Source: Actinoallomurus liliacearum (GTDB lineage Bacteria > Actinomycetota > Actinomycetes > Streptosporangiales > Streptosporangiaceae). Taken from it: 64,000 nt of DNA. The translations under genes and the position numbers were made by a program. Location of the stretch: contig NZ_BAABHJ010000017.1 of NCBI RefSeq assembly GCF_039542035.1, forward strand, positions 124,001 through 188,000, written 5' to 3'. Under the pieces are notes generated by a model. The model was not told where the DNA came from, did no database searches, and saw only the letters and a program-made list of their open reading frames with translations. This document shows, piece by piece, positions 10,193 to 18,208 of this stretch. Each line of letters opens with the position of its first letter. Within the stretch, counting starts at the first letter, position 1.

Positions 10193-11242
10193 TCAGTCGC
10201 GGCGGGCCTTGCTCGGCTGGACGCGCTTGGGCTCCCCCGCCATCTTCGGGTAGTTCGGCGGGTAGGGCATGTCGCCCAGGCCGCGGTCGCGCTCGTCGCG
10301 GTCGGCCCACTCCAGCAGCGTCTCCAGGGAGAACGCCCGCTCATCGATCGCGGCGTGCGGGTCGCCGACCTTGGCGAAGCGCTCCGGCATCGTCGCGATC
10401 GTGAAGTCCGCCGGGTCGGCGTCGGGCACCTCCTCCCAGGTCAGCGGCGCGGACACCGGGGCGTACGGCTTCGGGCGGACGCTGTAGGCGGAGGCGATGG
10501 TGCGGTCACGGGCGTTCTGGTTGAAGTCGATGAAGACCTTCTCGCCGCGCTCCTCCTTCCACCAGTTGGTGGTCACCAGGTCGGGCATCCGGCGCTCGAT
10601 CTCCCGTCCGAAGGCCAGCGCGCAGCGGCGGACCTCGGTGAAGGTCCAGCGGGGCTCGATCCGCACGTAGACGTGGAGGCCGCGTCCGCCGGAGGTCTTC
10701 GGGAAGCCGACGAACCCCAGCTCGTCCAGGATGTCGCGGACCGCCTCCAGAGCGACCTTCCTCGCCTCCGCGAAGCCGGTGCCGGGCTGAGGGTCGAGGT
10801 CGATGCGCAGCTCGTCGGGATGGTCGACGTCCGTGCAGCGCACCGGCCACGGGTGGAAGGTGACGGTGCCGAGGTTGGCGCACCAGGCGACGGCCGCGAG
10901 CTCGGTGGGGCAGATCTCGTCGGCGTGGCGCCCGCTGGGGAAGCCGATCCGGGCCGTCTCGAGCCAGTCCGGGGCGTTCTTCGGCACCCGCTTCTGGTAG
11001 AACGCGTCGCCCCGGTTGTCGGCGCGCGTGGCGATCTTCGCGCCCTCGAACACTCCGCCCGGCCAGCGCTCCAGCGTCGTCGGCCGGCGGCCCAGCGCGC
11101 GCAGGATGCCGTCACCGACGGCCAGGTAATAGTTGACCAGGTCCAGCTTGGTCTCCCCGCGTGCGGGGAAGTAGACCTTGTCCGGATTGGTGATCTTGAC
11201 GACACGATCTCCGACCTGGATCTCCACGAACGGCGATGCCAT
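10193..11242 (-). CDS. Stand-alone LigD-type polymerase / Prim-PolC-like primase-polymerase
   Basis: A 349-residue archaeo-eukaryotic primase superfamily protein. The start (VEIQVGDRVVKITNPDKVYFP) and PGGVFEGAKI match LigD polymerase domains; the metal ligands are in ELRIDLDP (DxD) and the nucleotide-binding block in TSGGRGLHVYVRIEP. A third acidic block (KVFIDFNQNARDRTIASAYSVRP) completes the active site. Such enzymes add ribonucleotides or fill short gaps at DNA breaks. With a LigC ligase nearby, the Prim-PolC role in excision repair is more likely than Ku-dependent end joining; no Ku gene is visible. The ATG at 11242 is preferred over an upstream in-frame start at 11257. Which of PolD1, PolD2 or Prim-PolC it is cannot be settled by eye. 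Confidence 0.88.
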   Translation of the reverse strand: MASPFVEIQVGDRVVKITNPDKVYFPARGETKLDLVNYYLAVGDGILRALGRRPTTLERWPGGVFEGAKIATRADNRGDAFYQKRVPKNAPDWLETARIGFPSGRHADEICPTELAAVAWCANLGTVTFHPWPVRCTDVDHPDELRIDLDPQPGTGFAEARKVALEAVRDILDELGFVGFPKTSGGRGLHVYVRIEPRWTFTEVRRCALAFGREIERRMPDLVTTNWWKEERGEKVFIDFNQNARDRTIASAYSVRPKPYAPVSAPLTWEEVPDADPADFTIATMPERFAKVGDPHAAIDERAFSLETLLEWADRDERDRGLGDMPYPPNYPKMAGEPKRVQPSKARRD

Positions 11243-11312
11243 AACCGCACCGTACAACCGCGCACCGACAGATCACCGGAATGGCCGCTCCCGCTCCCGG
11301 GTTATGCGGGAC

Positions 11313-11714
11313 ATGACAGTCATTCGCAAGAGCGAGGAAGAGTGGAAGGTCCAGCTGTCGCCGGAGGAGTACCGCGTCCTGCGTGAGGCGGGCACCGAGG
11401 CGCCGTGGTCCGGGGAGTACGTCTCCACCAAGACCGAAGGGGTCTACCGCTGCCGGGCGTGCGGCGCGGAGCTGTTCCGCTCGGACACCAAGTTCGACTC
11501 GCACTGCGGCTGGCCGAGCTTCTACCAGCCGACCGAGTCGGACGCGGTCACGCTGCTGCGGGACACCTCGCACGGCATGGTCCGCACCGAGGTCCGCTGC
11601 GCCCGGTGCGACTCGCACCTGGGCCACGTCTTCGAGGGCGAGGGCTACCCCACCCCGACCGACCAGCGCTACTGCATCAACAGTGTCTCACTGAACCTCG
11701 AACCCGTCGAGTAG
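11313..11714 (+). CDS. msrB: Peptide methionine-R-sulfoxide reductase MsrB
   Basis: A 133-residue cytoplasmic repair enzyme that reduces Met-R-sulfoxide in proteins. It has the complete MsrB pattern: two CxxC zinc pairs (CRACG and CARCDSH), CGWPSFYQP, SHLGHVFEGEG and the catalytic Cys in RYCINSVSLNL near the C-terminus. The ATG at 11313 (MTVIRKSEEEW) is the likely start although no strong ribosome site is present; an ATG three codons earlier (11304) is possible. It is divergent from the polymerase gene, with 70 bp between starts. A hairpin repeat 51 bp after the stop probably ends the transcript. Confidence 0.95.
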   Translation: MTVIRKSEEEWKVQLSPEEYRVLREAGTEAPWSGEYVSTKTEGVYRCRACGAELFRSDTKFDSHCGWPSFYQPTESDAVTLLRDTSHGMVRTEVRCARCDSHLGHVFEGEGYPTPTDQRYCINSVSLNLEPVE

Positions 11715-11764
11715 ACCGCCGCCGTTCCCGGCGCCCGCCGGGGCGGACTCGCGCCGCGCGCGAT

Positions 11765-11812
11765 CACGAATGCGCCGGCACGTCGCGTGCCGGCGCACCT
11801 CAGTGGGCCTCA
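11765..11812. repeat. 48-bp hairpin repeat, copy 1
   Basis: A perfect 12-bp stem with a 3-nt loop (11771-11797, arms TGCGCCGGCACG and its complement) within a longer block that recurs almost unchanged at 12941-12988 (42 of 48 positions identical, same orientation). It lies after msrB and before the terpene synthase. It could act as an intrinsic terminator without a U-tract, or be a REP-like element. Confidence 0.8.
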
Positions 11813-11950
11813 TCGGTAGGCGCTGAAGCATGGGTCTGACCCCCGAGATCAACGATCTTGTGCGTCCATGGCGGCCGTGTGATACTCCGCCGAGTGACGG
11901 CGTGCACACCGCGGCCGCACGGACCATCGAGGCGAGGGGAAAGAACCAGC

Positions 11951-12850
11951 ATGACGCCCACCTTCTCCACGTCACCGAGAACCGACGCGTTCTTCGCCGG
12001 AGCAGCCACGGCGAAGATTCGCGACTGCGAACAGGACCTCGTCGACCACGCACGGCGGTACCCCGGCCTGTTTCCCGACAAGCCGTTCGCCACGGTCCAT
12101 GGAGAGGTCGCGAAGACCATGGTGTTCAGCGCTCCGTGGTGCGCGCCCGACGATCTGGCGATCAGCTGCCGGACGATTCTGTGGATCTTCGCGCTCGACT
12201 GGCTTGTCGATCACGTGGCGGAGTCACGCCACAAGGTGGCCGACCTCACAACCGATTGTCTGGCCGTTCGCGACGGCCGGTCTCCTGGCTCGTCGTTGTC
12301 CCGGATGCTGTTCGACATCCGGCAGGACCTACGCGCCGAGCCCATGTTCGCCCATCTGGGCCGCGCCTGGGACCAAGAGCTGACGAAGATGATCGACGCC
12401 ATGTCCAGAGAATGGGACTGGAAAAGATCATTCAGGGAAGCGAGCCCTTCTGCGGTCCGGCCGACGCTGGAGGAGTACCTGGCGAACTCCGCCAACTTCG
12501 GCTGCACATTCACGAACGTCACGTTCTGGATCAGCTCCGGCGACCCCCAGGCGGCCGCCTGCATCGAGGAGCTGAAGGGCGCCAGTGACACCGCGCAGCG
12601 GGCGTTGCGCCTCGTGAACGATCTGGCATCGTCTGACCGGGAGAAGGCGTGGGGGGACATCAACGTCTTCGCGCTGGGTCTCGACAGAACCCAAGTGGTC
12701 GAGCGAATCGCGCAGGTACGCCGGACCTTCGAGGAGGCGCTGCTCTCGCTGGAACGCTCCAGCCCGGTCCAGGCGGATTTCCTGCGCAGGCAACTCGAAT
12801 ACAGCGCGACCTACTACAGCGACGGCGCGGACTACTGGTACGCGGACTGA
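11951..12850 (+). CDS. Class I terpene synthase (bacterial diterpene-cyclase-like)
   Basis: A 299-residue all-alpha terpene cyclase that would ionise a linear prenyl diphosphate with three Mg2+ ions. The C-terminal NSE triad is intact: N223, S227 and E231 in NDLASSDRE. The upstream Asp-rich motif is unusual: FALDWLVDHVAE supplies D83 and D87, so a DxxxD rather than DDxxD. Length and the NDxxSxDRE form resemble CotB2-like bacterial enzymes, but sesquiterpene cyclases cannot be excluded. The ATG at 11951 has GAGGGGA about 10 nt upstream. No P450, prenyltransferase or other tailoring gene adjoins it, so precursor supply must come from elsewhere (dxs and idi lie 20 kb away). It is bracketed by two copies of a 48-bp repeat. 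The product is unknown. Confidence 0.8.
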   Translation: MTPTFSTSPRTDAFFAGAATAKIRDCEQDLVDHARRYPGLFPDKPFATVHGEVAKTMVFSAPWCAPDDLAISCRTILWIFALDWLVDHVAESRHKVADLTTDCLAVRDGRSPGSSLSRMLFDIRQDLRAEPMFAHLGRAWDQELTKMIDAMSREWDWKRSFREASPSAVRPTLEEYLANSANFGCTFTNVTFWISSGDPQAAACIEELKGASDTAQRALRLVNDLASSDREKAWGDINVFALGLDRTQVVERIAQVRRTFEEALLSLERSSPVQADFLRRQLEYSATYYSDGADYWYAD

Positions 12851-12915
12851 CCGTCCCCCCGTTTCCCTGCCCGCCCGCTCTCCAGGCGGCTGGTGATGCG
12901 GGTGCAGGGGTCGTC

Positions 12916-12936
12916 CGCCCGGTCGTCGACCGGGCG
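12916..12936. terminator. GC-rich hairpin after the terpene synthase
   Basis: A perfect 9-bp stem (CGCCCGGTC and its complement) with loop GTC, immediately before copy 2 of the 48-bp repeat. The two hairpins in tandem probably end convergent transcription of the terpene synthase and the SH3 gene. No U-tract follows. Confidence 0.5.
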
Positions 12937-12940
12937 AGAA

Positions 12941-12988
12941 CACGAATGCGCCGGCACGTCCCGTGCCGGCGCATTCCAGTGAACCTCA
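12941..12988. repeat. 48-bp hairpin repeat, copy 2
   Basis: Second copy of the element at 11765-11812, same orientation, with an identical 12-bp stem and one changed loop base. Its last three bases are the stop codon of the SH3 gene read on the minus strand. The two copies enclose the whole terpene synthase gene. Confidence 0.8.
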
Positions 12989-13345
12989 GCGGCCTTTCTT
13001 CTGAACCTGCCGAAGGTTCTTCACCGGGACCCAGCCGATCCTGCCGTTGCTCGCCTTCACCTCGACGTAGCCGTGGGACGACCTGCCGGTGCCGGTGGTC
13101 GTCGCCCCCGCCTTGAGATGGCCGACGGTCCGCGCCGTCGAGCTCGCCGACGCCCGAACCGCGAGCTCACGCCCCTTCCTCACCCCGACGACCTGGTAGG
13201 CGATGGTCTTCGCACTCGGGACGTGCGCGGCGGGCGCGGCGACGGGCCGTATGGCGGCGCCGGCCGCCGTCCCCGTGGCCAGGACACCGCCTCCGGCGAT
13301 GGTCGCGGCCGCAACGGCGGCGATGACCCGATTGCGCAGCTTCAT
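12986..13345 (-). CDS. Secreted bacterial SH3-like domain protein
   Basis: A 119-residue exported protein. A basic start (MKLRNR) and a hydrophobic AVAAATIAGGGVLATGTAAGA form a signal peptide with a likely cut after an Ala near residue 30. The rest (YQVVGVRKGRELAVRASASSTARTVGHLKAGATTTGTGRSSHGYVEVKASNGRIGWVPVKNLRQV) is one SH3_3-type fold with the usual layout of a pseudo-repeat followed by GRIGWVPVKNL, found in wall-associated proteins that bind peptidoglycan. No catalytic domain is attached. The ATG at 13345 follows AGGGGGTAGTA, a good ribosome site. It converges on the terpene synthase and ends inside the 48-bp repeat. Confidence 0.8.
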   Translation of the reverse strand: MKLRNRVIAAVAAATIAGGGVLATGTAAGAAIRPVAAPAAHVPSAKTIAYQVVGVRKGRELAVRASASSTARTVGHLKAGATTTGTGRSSHGYVEVKASNGRIGWVPVKNLRQVQKKGR

Positions 13346-13374
13346 TACTACCCCCTGGTGTTCGTCGTCTTTCA

Positions 13375-13437
13375 GGTGTTGAACACCGTAGGCGCGCCGG
13401 CTGGGAGCCCGGTGAAACGCCATTAGGAGCACCCTAA
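13375..13437 (-). promoter_or_regulatory. Two dyads upstream of the SH3 gene
   Basis: GGTGTT-G-AACACC (13375-13387) is a perfect palindrome 30 bp before the SH3 start. TTAGG-n5-CCTAA (13423-13437) is a second dyad further upstream. Both lie where a promoter is expected and may be operators. The regulators are unknown. Confidence 0.4.
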
Positions 13438-13621
13438 GATCGGCTTGAGAGCTGGATTAACCGGATTAAGGCGTTCTGAGTACCAGCGGCGACTCGCCGG
13501 ATCCCAGGCCGTGCGGAATGCTCGGAAACCGTGCCCCGAAAAGGCGACCGAAGCCCACAGACCATCGCCGCAGGCGGGGCTTTCCCGAGCATTCGGTACG
13601 GCGCAGGACCACGGTAGGCAC

Positions 13622-14143
13622 TCAGGGAACCCGGCCCAGCCGACAGCTGTCGTTCGGGTCCATCTTGTTGGCGAGGACGGGGTACCCGTCACGTTCGCGC
13701 GCGTGCACGAACACCACCGGCGCCCGACCCCGGACCTGAAGGTACGCGGCGCCCGTCTGGCACAGGGCCAGAGCGGCCGGGGAGTTCGCGTCGCTGCCGG
13801 GCAGGTCGGTGTAGACGCGCAGGATCGGCGCCGTCCAGATCACCTCGCGCACGTGGCCGGCGACCTCGGGCACCGCGCTGCGGTAGTACGTCACCGCGGC
13901 CGCGTCCCGGGCGTCGTCATGCCACCCCGGCGCGGTCGGCGTCGTGCTCGGCGTCGCGACCGGGGTCGGCCGTTCCACCTCGACCACCGGCCGGCCCGGC
14001 CGCCGGTGCGGGGCGGCCGGGATGAGCGCGACGGCCACCAGTACGAGACCGGTCGCCCCGCCGAGCAGCAGGCACACCGGGCGTACGGCCGAGGCCGGCA
14101 GCAGCCGGACGATCATGTAGGCCACGTCGGCGCGCGGCCGCAC
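13622..14143 (-). CDS. Single-pass membrane protein, unknown extracellular domain
   Basis: About 173 residues. A short basic N-terminus precedes one hydrophobic helix (VCLLLGGATGLVLVAVALIPAA, about residues 23-45), a Pro/Thr-rich linker and a compact C-terminal domain of about 100 residues with WTAPILRVYTDLPGSDANSPAALALCQTGAAYL and two Cys. That half looks like a small globular extracellular domain, but no family was recognised. A GTG at 14143 is chosen because GGAGGGG lies 7 nt upstream; an ATG at 14116, right before the helix, has no ribosome site. It stands alone between a 176-bp gap and a degraded region. Confidence 0.6.
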   Translation of the reverse strand: MRPRADVAYMIVRLLPASAVRPVCLLLGGATGLVLVAVALIPAAPHRRPGRPVVEVERPTPVATPSTTPTAPGWHDDARDAAAVTYYRSAVPEVAGHVREVIWTAPILRVYTDLPGSDANSPAALALCQTGAAYLQVRGRAPVVFVHARERDGYPVLANKMDPNDSCRLGRVP

Positions 14144-14867
14144 GTGTCTGCCCCTCCGGCGCCCTGATCGAGTCACGCGTGGAATACTCCGCCGCGGCAC
14201 GCCGACCGACCCGCCCGATGGCCAAGTCTTCGACCGCACTTGACCCGCCGATGAGAGACCGACGCCCTGGCAGCGGCGTGAGCCGCTTCCCGATCCCGAG
14301 GCATCGTCTCAGCGACCACCGGACCGAAAGTCCTGAACAGCTCGGCAGCCTTGGATCAGAGCCCCACGACAAGCCGCCCTTAGCAAGCTATTTGTCCAAA
14401 TCCCCGAAATTTCAGTCGACTACCGCCCATATAGCGGACTCAGAAGCGCGCTCACCACGACCGTCCTCCTGCTCACCCGGGAGGCCCGGCTGTCGACGTC
14501 GGCAAGCGGCCAGGAACGCCGATTCCACGAAATCCTCGACGAGGAGTACAAGCGGGCACAGCCGACGATCACCACGCGACTCGCCCCCTCTCCCACCGTC
14601 AACCGCACGACGGTGACGAGGGAACACCTGTTGTGGATGGGCCTTGGCGCCGTCGTCGCAATGCTCTATCGGATGTCTCGTCGGCGAGGTGATTCGAATG
14701 GCGGCCCACGGCGCAGGTGGCGGACCTGGTCTGGCTTCTGCGCCGACTTTCAGCATCGCGCGCCGGGATCGCGCCTCGTTCTCGCAGGGTGTCCCCTCAG
14801 ACGGACCGTAGGTGTCTTGGACCGGCTGAGGGGACGCGATGGTGGCCGGCGGACGGCCGGTCTGGGA
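14144..14867. other. Degraded, AT-richer region with a possible gene remnant
   Basis: This 724-bp stretch has no intact gene. Bases 14330-14440 are clearly less GC-rich than the surroundings. From 14337 a plus-strand frame stays open and from about 14450 to 14640 shows strong G/C third positions; its translation includes RRFHEILDEEYKRAQPTITT and VTREHLLWMGLGAVVAMLYR. No start codon with a ribosome site precedes it and the bias fades after about 14660, so it looks like an internal gene fragment. I do not recognise the family. The hemQ terminator lies at 14791-14835. Confidence 0.45.
14791..14835 (-). terminator. Stem-loop downstream of hemQ
   Basis: GTCCCCTCAG pairs perfectly with CTGAGGGGAC across a 25-nt loop, 33 bp after the hemQ stop on the minus strand. 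It is probably the terminator of the hemY-hemQ transcript. There is no clear U-tract. Confidence 0.5.
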
Positions 14868-15572
14868 TCAGGGCAGGGCGGCGACGAGTTCGGAGACCGG
14901 CTTGCGGGCGCCGGTGTAGAACGGGATCTCCTCGCGGACGTGTCGCCGGGCCGCCGCGCCGCGCAGGTGGCGCATCAGGTCGACGATGCGGTGCAGCTCG
15001 TCCGCCTCGAAGGCCAGGATCCACTCGTAGTCGCCGAGCGAGAACGACGAGACCGTGTTGGCGCGCACGTCCGGGTAGCCGCGCGCCATCATCCCGTGCT
15101 CGGCGAGCATCGCGCGGCGCTCCTCGTCGGGCAGGAGGTACCACTCGTAGGATCGGACGAACGGGTAGACGGAGACGTAGGCGCGCGGCTCCTCGTCGGC
15201 GAGGAACGCCGGGACGTGGCTCTTGTTGAACTCCGCCGGGCGGTGCAGGGCCATCACCGACCACACCGGCTCGGAGGCGCGGCCGAGCGCCGTCCGGCGG
15301 AAGCGGTGGTAGATCTCCTGCAGGTCGTCGGAGCTCGGCGCGTGCCACCAGAACATGTAGTCGGCGTCGGCGCGCAGCCCGGCGACGTCGTACAGGCCGC
15401 GGGTCGTGACGTCCTTGGCCGCCGCCTGCTCGAGCAGGTCCTCGACCTCACGGGCGACCGCCGCGCGGTCGGCCTCGGCGAGGTCGCGAGCCCGGAACAC
15501 CGACCACATGGTGTACCGGATGACCTGGTTGAGCTCCCGTGCCTTCGGTCGGCCCGTCTCTGCGGCACTCAC
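14868..15572 (-). CDS. hemQ: Coproheme decarboxylase HemQ
   Basis: A 234-residue chlorite-dismutase-family protein that converts coproheme to heme b by two peroxide-driven decarboxylations, the last step of the coproporphyrin-dependent pathway. IRYTMWSVF at the N-terminus, FWWHAPSSDDLQEIYHRFRRTALG, PFVRSYEWYLLP and YPDVRANTVSSFSLGDYEWILAFEADELHRIVDLMRHLR are all typical of actinobacterial HemQ; the last block supplies the proximal heme His. A GTG at 15572 is preferred because AGGAG lies 8 nt upstream; an ATG at 15587 has no ribosome site. It follows hemY by 41 bp on the same strand, so the two are probably co-transcribed. Confidence 0.95.
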   Translation of the reverse strand: MSAAETGRPKARELNQVIRYTMWSVFRARDLAEADRAAVAREVEDLLEQAAAKDVTTRGLYDVAGLRADADYMFWWHAPSSDDLQEIYHRFRRTALGRASEPVWSVMALHRPAEFNKSHVPAFLADEEPRAYVSVYPFVRSYEWYLLPDEERRAMLAEHGMMARGYPDVRANTVSSFSLGDYEWILAFEADELHRIVDLMRHLRGAAARRHVREEIPFYTGARKPVSELVAALP

Positions 15573-15613
15573 GGTCGCACTCCTCATCGTTGTTCGGGGG
15601 ACGCCTGCGGGGG

Positions 15614-17080
15614 TCACTCGGGCCGGCCGCCACGGTCGCCGACCGGCTCGGCGCCCCGGTTCGATTCTCCCCGACCCTTCAGGTGGTCGAGCACCCGGGC
15701 CGCCGCGACCCGGGCGGACGCGACGCACGCGGGGACGCCTACGCCGTCGTAGGCCGCGCCGCACACCGCCACGCCGGGCAGCCCGGCGACCGCCGCGCGG
15801 ATTCGCGCCACCCGTTCGAGGTGCCCGACGGTGTACTGCGGCAGCCCGCCGCCCCATCGGGTGACCCGCGAGTCGATCGGCAGCTCGTTGACGTCGGCGG
15901 TACGGGCCAGCTCCGTCATCGCCGCGGCCTTCAGCTCCTCGTCGGAACGCTGGAGCGCCTGCTCGTCGCCGTACCGGCCGATGGAACAACGGGCGACCAC
16001 CAGGTCGGGCGAACCGTCGGTGAGGTGCGGCCACTTGGTCGTGCTGAACGTGACGGCCTTGACGTCCCGCGTCTCGATGGCGGGCACCAGGTAGCCGCTG
16101 CGGTGTGGCCGCTCGGGGAAGGCCGTGACCGAGTACGCGAGTGTGATGATCGCCATGCTCGCGTACTCGACGCGGTCGAGTTCGGCGGCCGCGACCGGGG
16201 ACGCGTCCTTCAGGAGGCGTCCAGTGGGCCGGGCGGGCACCGCCAGGACGACGGCGTCGACGTCGAGGGACTCGGGCGCGCGGGTGGGTCCGATCGTGAG
16301 GCGCCAGCCATCGGGCGTACGGGCCAGCTCGCGGACCATCGCCTCGGTGCGCACGGTGCCGCCGAGCTCGGCGACCTTGGCGGCCAGCGCGCCCGGCAGC
16401 GCGCCCATGCCGTCGATGAGCGTGGTGAACACCGGCCCGGGGTTGGCGGGCGCCGCCTCGACGACGGCGCGGGCGGCGTTGATCAGGGACCGGCGGCTCC
16501 GGGAGGCGGCGGCCAGCCCGCCCATCGTCGCCTCGAAGGAGAGCTCCTCGACCCGTCCGGCGTACACCCCGCCGAGCAGCGGCTCGACCAGGCGGTCCAC
16601 CACCTCGCGGCCGACGCGCGCGCCGACGTAGTCGGCGACCGACACATCCTCGCCCCGGGGGGTCTCGGGGCGGACGAGGTCGAGCGGTACCCGGGCCAGG
16701 CCGGCGGGTGAGAGCACCTGGGAGCGGGCGAGGGCGGTCAGGTCGGCGGGCACGCCCATCACCTGTCCGGCGGGCATCGGGTGCAGGGCGCCCCGGCTCC
16801 AGATCGCCGACGACGTGGTGCCGGGGTGGACGAGCCGGTCGCCGAGCCCGAGCTCGCGGACGAGATCCAGGCCCTCGGGGCGCCGGGCGAGCATCGCCTC
16901 GGCGCCCTCGTCCACGGCGACACCGGCGATCTCGCTCGCCCTCAGCTTCCCCCCGACGTCCGTCGTCCCCTCCAGGAGGGTGACGCGGGCGCCCTGCTTC
17001 GCCAGCTCGTACGCGGCGGTCAGCCCGGCGACTCCCCCGCCGACGACGGCGACGTGGCCACGGTGCGACTGATCGGTCAT
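15614..17080 (-). CDS. hemY: Coproporphyrinogen III oxidase HemY (FAD-dependent)
   Basis: A 488-residue FAD enzyme. The N-terminus has the dinucleotide-binding motif VVGGGVAGLTAAYELAKQGARVTLLE, and the C-terminus the second FAD block near LPGVAVCGAAYDGVGVPACVASARVAA. In Gram-positive bacteria this oxidase acts on coproporphyrinogen III ahead of ferrochelatase and HemQ, rather than on protoporphyrinogen. The neighbours hemQ and hemE fit that route. The ATG at 17080 follows AGGAAG. The gene is divergent from the DUF4349 lipoprotein gene, with 204 bp between. No ferrochelatase (cpfC) is in the window. Confidence 0.92.
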   Translation of the reverse strand: MTDQSHRGHVAVVGGGVAGLTAAYELAKQGARVTLLEGTTDVGGKLRASEIAGVAVDEGAEAMLARRPEGLDLVRELGLGDRLVHPGTTSSAIWSRGALHPMPAGQVMGVPADLTALARSQVLSPAGLARVPLDLVRPETPRGEDVSVADYVGARVGREVVDRLVEPLLGGVYAGRVEELSFEATMGGLAAASRSRRSLINAARAVVEAAPANPGPVFTTLIDGMGALPGALAAKVAELGGTVRTEAMVRELARTPDGWRLTIGPTRAPESLDVDAVVLAVPARPTGRLLKDASPVAAAELDRVEYASMAIITLAYSVTAFPERPHRSGYLVPAIETRDVKAVTFSTTKWPHLTDGSPDLVVARCSIGRYGDEQALQRSDEELKAAAMTELARTADVNELPIDSRVTRWGGGLPQYTVGHLERVARIRAAVAGLPGVAVCGAAYDGVGVPACVASARVAAARVLDHLKGRGESNRGAEPVGDRGGRPE

Positions 17081-17284
17081 CGAGCTTCCTCCGTCGGCTC
17101 CATGACCAAGGTGCTGTGTCGAATGACTCCCTCGCTTCGCTCGGTCATGGGTCCACGATGGCAGACGTTCCGGGCGGCCGGCGTTCAGGGTCGCGGCGCG
17201 TCCGTGATCCCGGAGCGCCGGGAACGTGACGGGATCGCGACCACGCCCCGCGAACCGTGACTCACGTCACGACGTCCTCTTTAC

Positions 17285-18157
17285 ATGAGGGCTTTTCTCT
17301 GGACGTTAGTGACCGTGCTGCTCATCGGAGGCTGCGCCGGCTCGGGCGGTTCGAGCGGCGCCAACGGTGCGGCCCGCTCGGGCGCGGCGGGGGCCGCGGC
17401 GCTGCGGGGACCGGGGGGCGGCGGTGCCGCGAAGACCGCCGAGGCGGCGAACCTGGCGCCCGCCCAGGCCATCGTGTACACCGCCTCCGTGACCGTGCGG
17501 GCCGGGGACGTCACCGCCGCGGCGTCGCGGGCGAAACAGATCGTCACCGGCGCGGGCGGCTACGTCGGCAGCGAGGACGCCGAAGAGACGTCCTCCGGCT
17601 CCCGGCCGGGGACGACGATCACGTTCAAGGTCCCGGCGGCACGGTACACGGAGGTCCTCGACCGGCTGGGATCCGCGCAGATCGGCCGGCGGACGTCGCT
17701 GCAGCAGCACGCCGAGGACGTGACGCAGGAGGTCGCGGACGTCGACAGCCGGGTCGCCTCGGCCAAGGCCACGCTTGCCTCGTTCCGCGCTCTCCTGGCC
17801 AAGGCGACGACCGTGAGCGAGGTGATCCGGGTGGAGCAGGAGATCTCCCAGCGGGAGGCGGACCTGGAGTCGCTGCAGGCGCGTCAGCGGACGCTGGCCC
17901 GGCAGACCGCGTACGCGACCGTGACCCTGCGCGTCGACGGCGGCGGCGCGCCGGCGAAGCGGCGGACGCACGGCTTCACCGGCGGGCTCGCGGCCGGCTG
18001 GCGGGCGTTCACCGCGTTCGTCGGCACGCTCACGCTGGCGCTGGGGTGGGCACTGCCGTTCCTCGTCGTCGCCGCGGTGATCGGCCTGCCGGTCTACGGG
18101 CTACGGAGGCGCCGGCGTCTCTCGCGGCCCGGAGCCGAACCGCAGGGTCCGGCCTGA
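17285..18157 (+). CDS. DUF4349 lipoprotein with C-terminal membrane helix
   Basis: A 290-residue envelope protein. The signal ends in the lipobox LLIGGC (Cys17), followed by a Gly/Ser/Ala-rich linker. The core has the DUF4349 pattern: VYTASVTVRAGDVTAAASRAKQIVTGAGGYVGSE, a FKVPAARYTEVLDRLGSAQIGRR segment, then a helical coiled-coil stretch (VTQEVADVDSRVASAKATLASFRALLAKATTVSEVIRVEQEISQREADLESLQARQRTL). One transmembrane helix near residues 250-270 and a basic tail anchor the C-terminus. The domain is widespread but its function is not established. The ATG has no clear ribosome site. It lies inside the heme cluster on the opposite strand and converges with hemE. Confidence 0.85.
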   Translation: MRAFLWTLVTVLLIGGCAGSGGSSGANGAARSGAAGAAALRGPGGGGAAKTAEAANLAPAQAIVYTASVTVRAGDVTAAASRAKQIVTGAGGYVGSEDAEETSSGSRPGTTITFKVPAARYTEVLDRLGSAQIGRRTSLQQHAEDVTQEVADVDSRVASAKATLASFRALLAKATTVSEVIRVEQEISQREADLESLQARQRTLARQTAYATVTLRVDGGGAPAKRRTHGFTGGLAAGWRAFTAFVGTLTLALGWALPFLVVAAVIGLPVYGLRRRRRLSRPGAEPQGPA

Positions 18158-18208
18158 CCCGCGACGCCGCTCATCCGGCCCGGCGCCCCCTCGAGCCCGC
18201 GACGTCGC

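Noticed and set aside
7556..11242. A Ku-LigD end-joining locus
   Set aside because: The ligase lacks polymerase and nuclease domains, the polymerase stands alone and no Ku gene is visible.
11765..12988. CRISPR array
   Set aside because: Only two copies, over 1.1 kb apart, with a gene between them; no spacers or cas genes.
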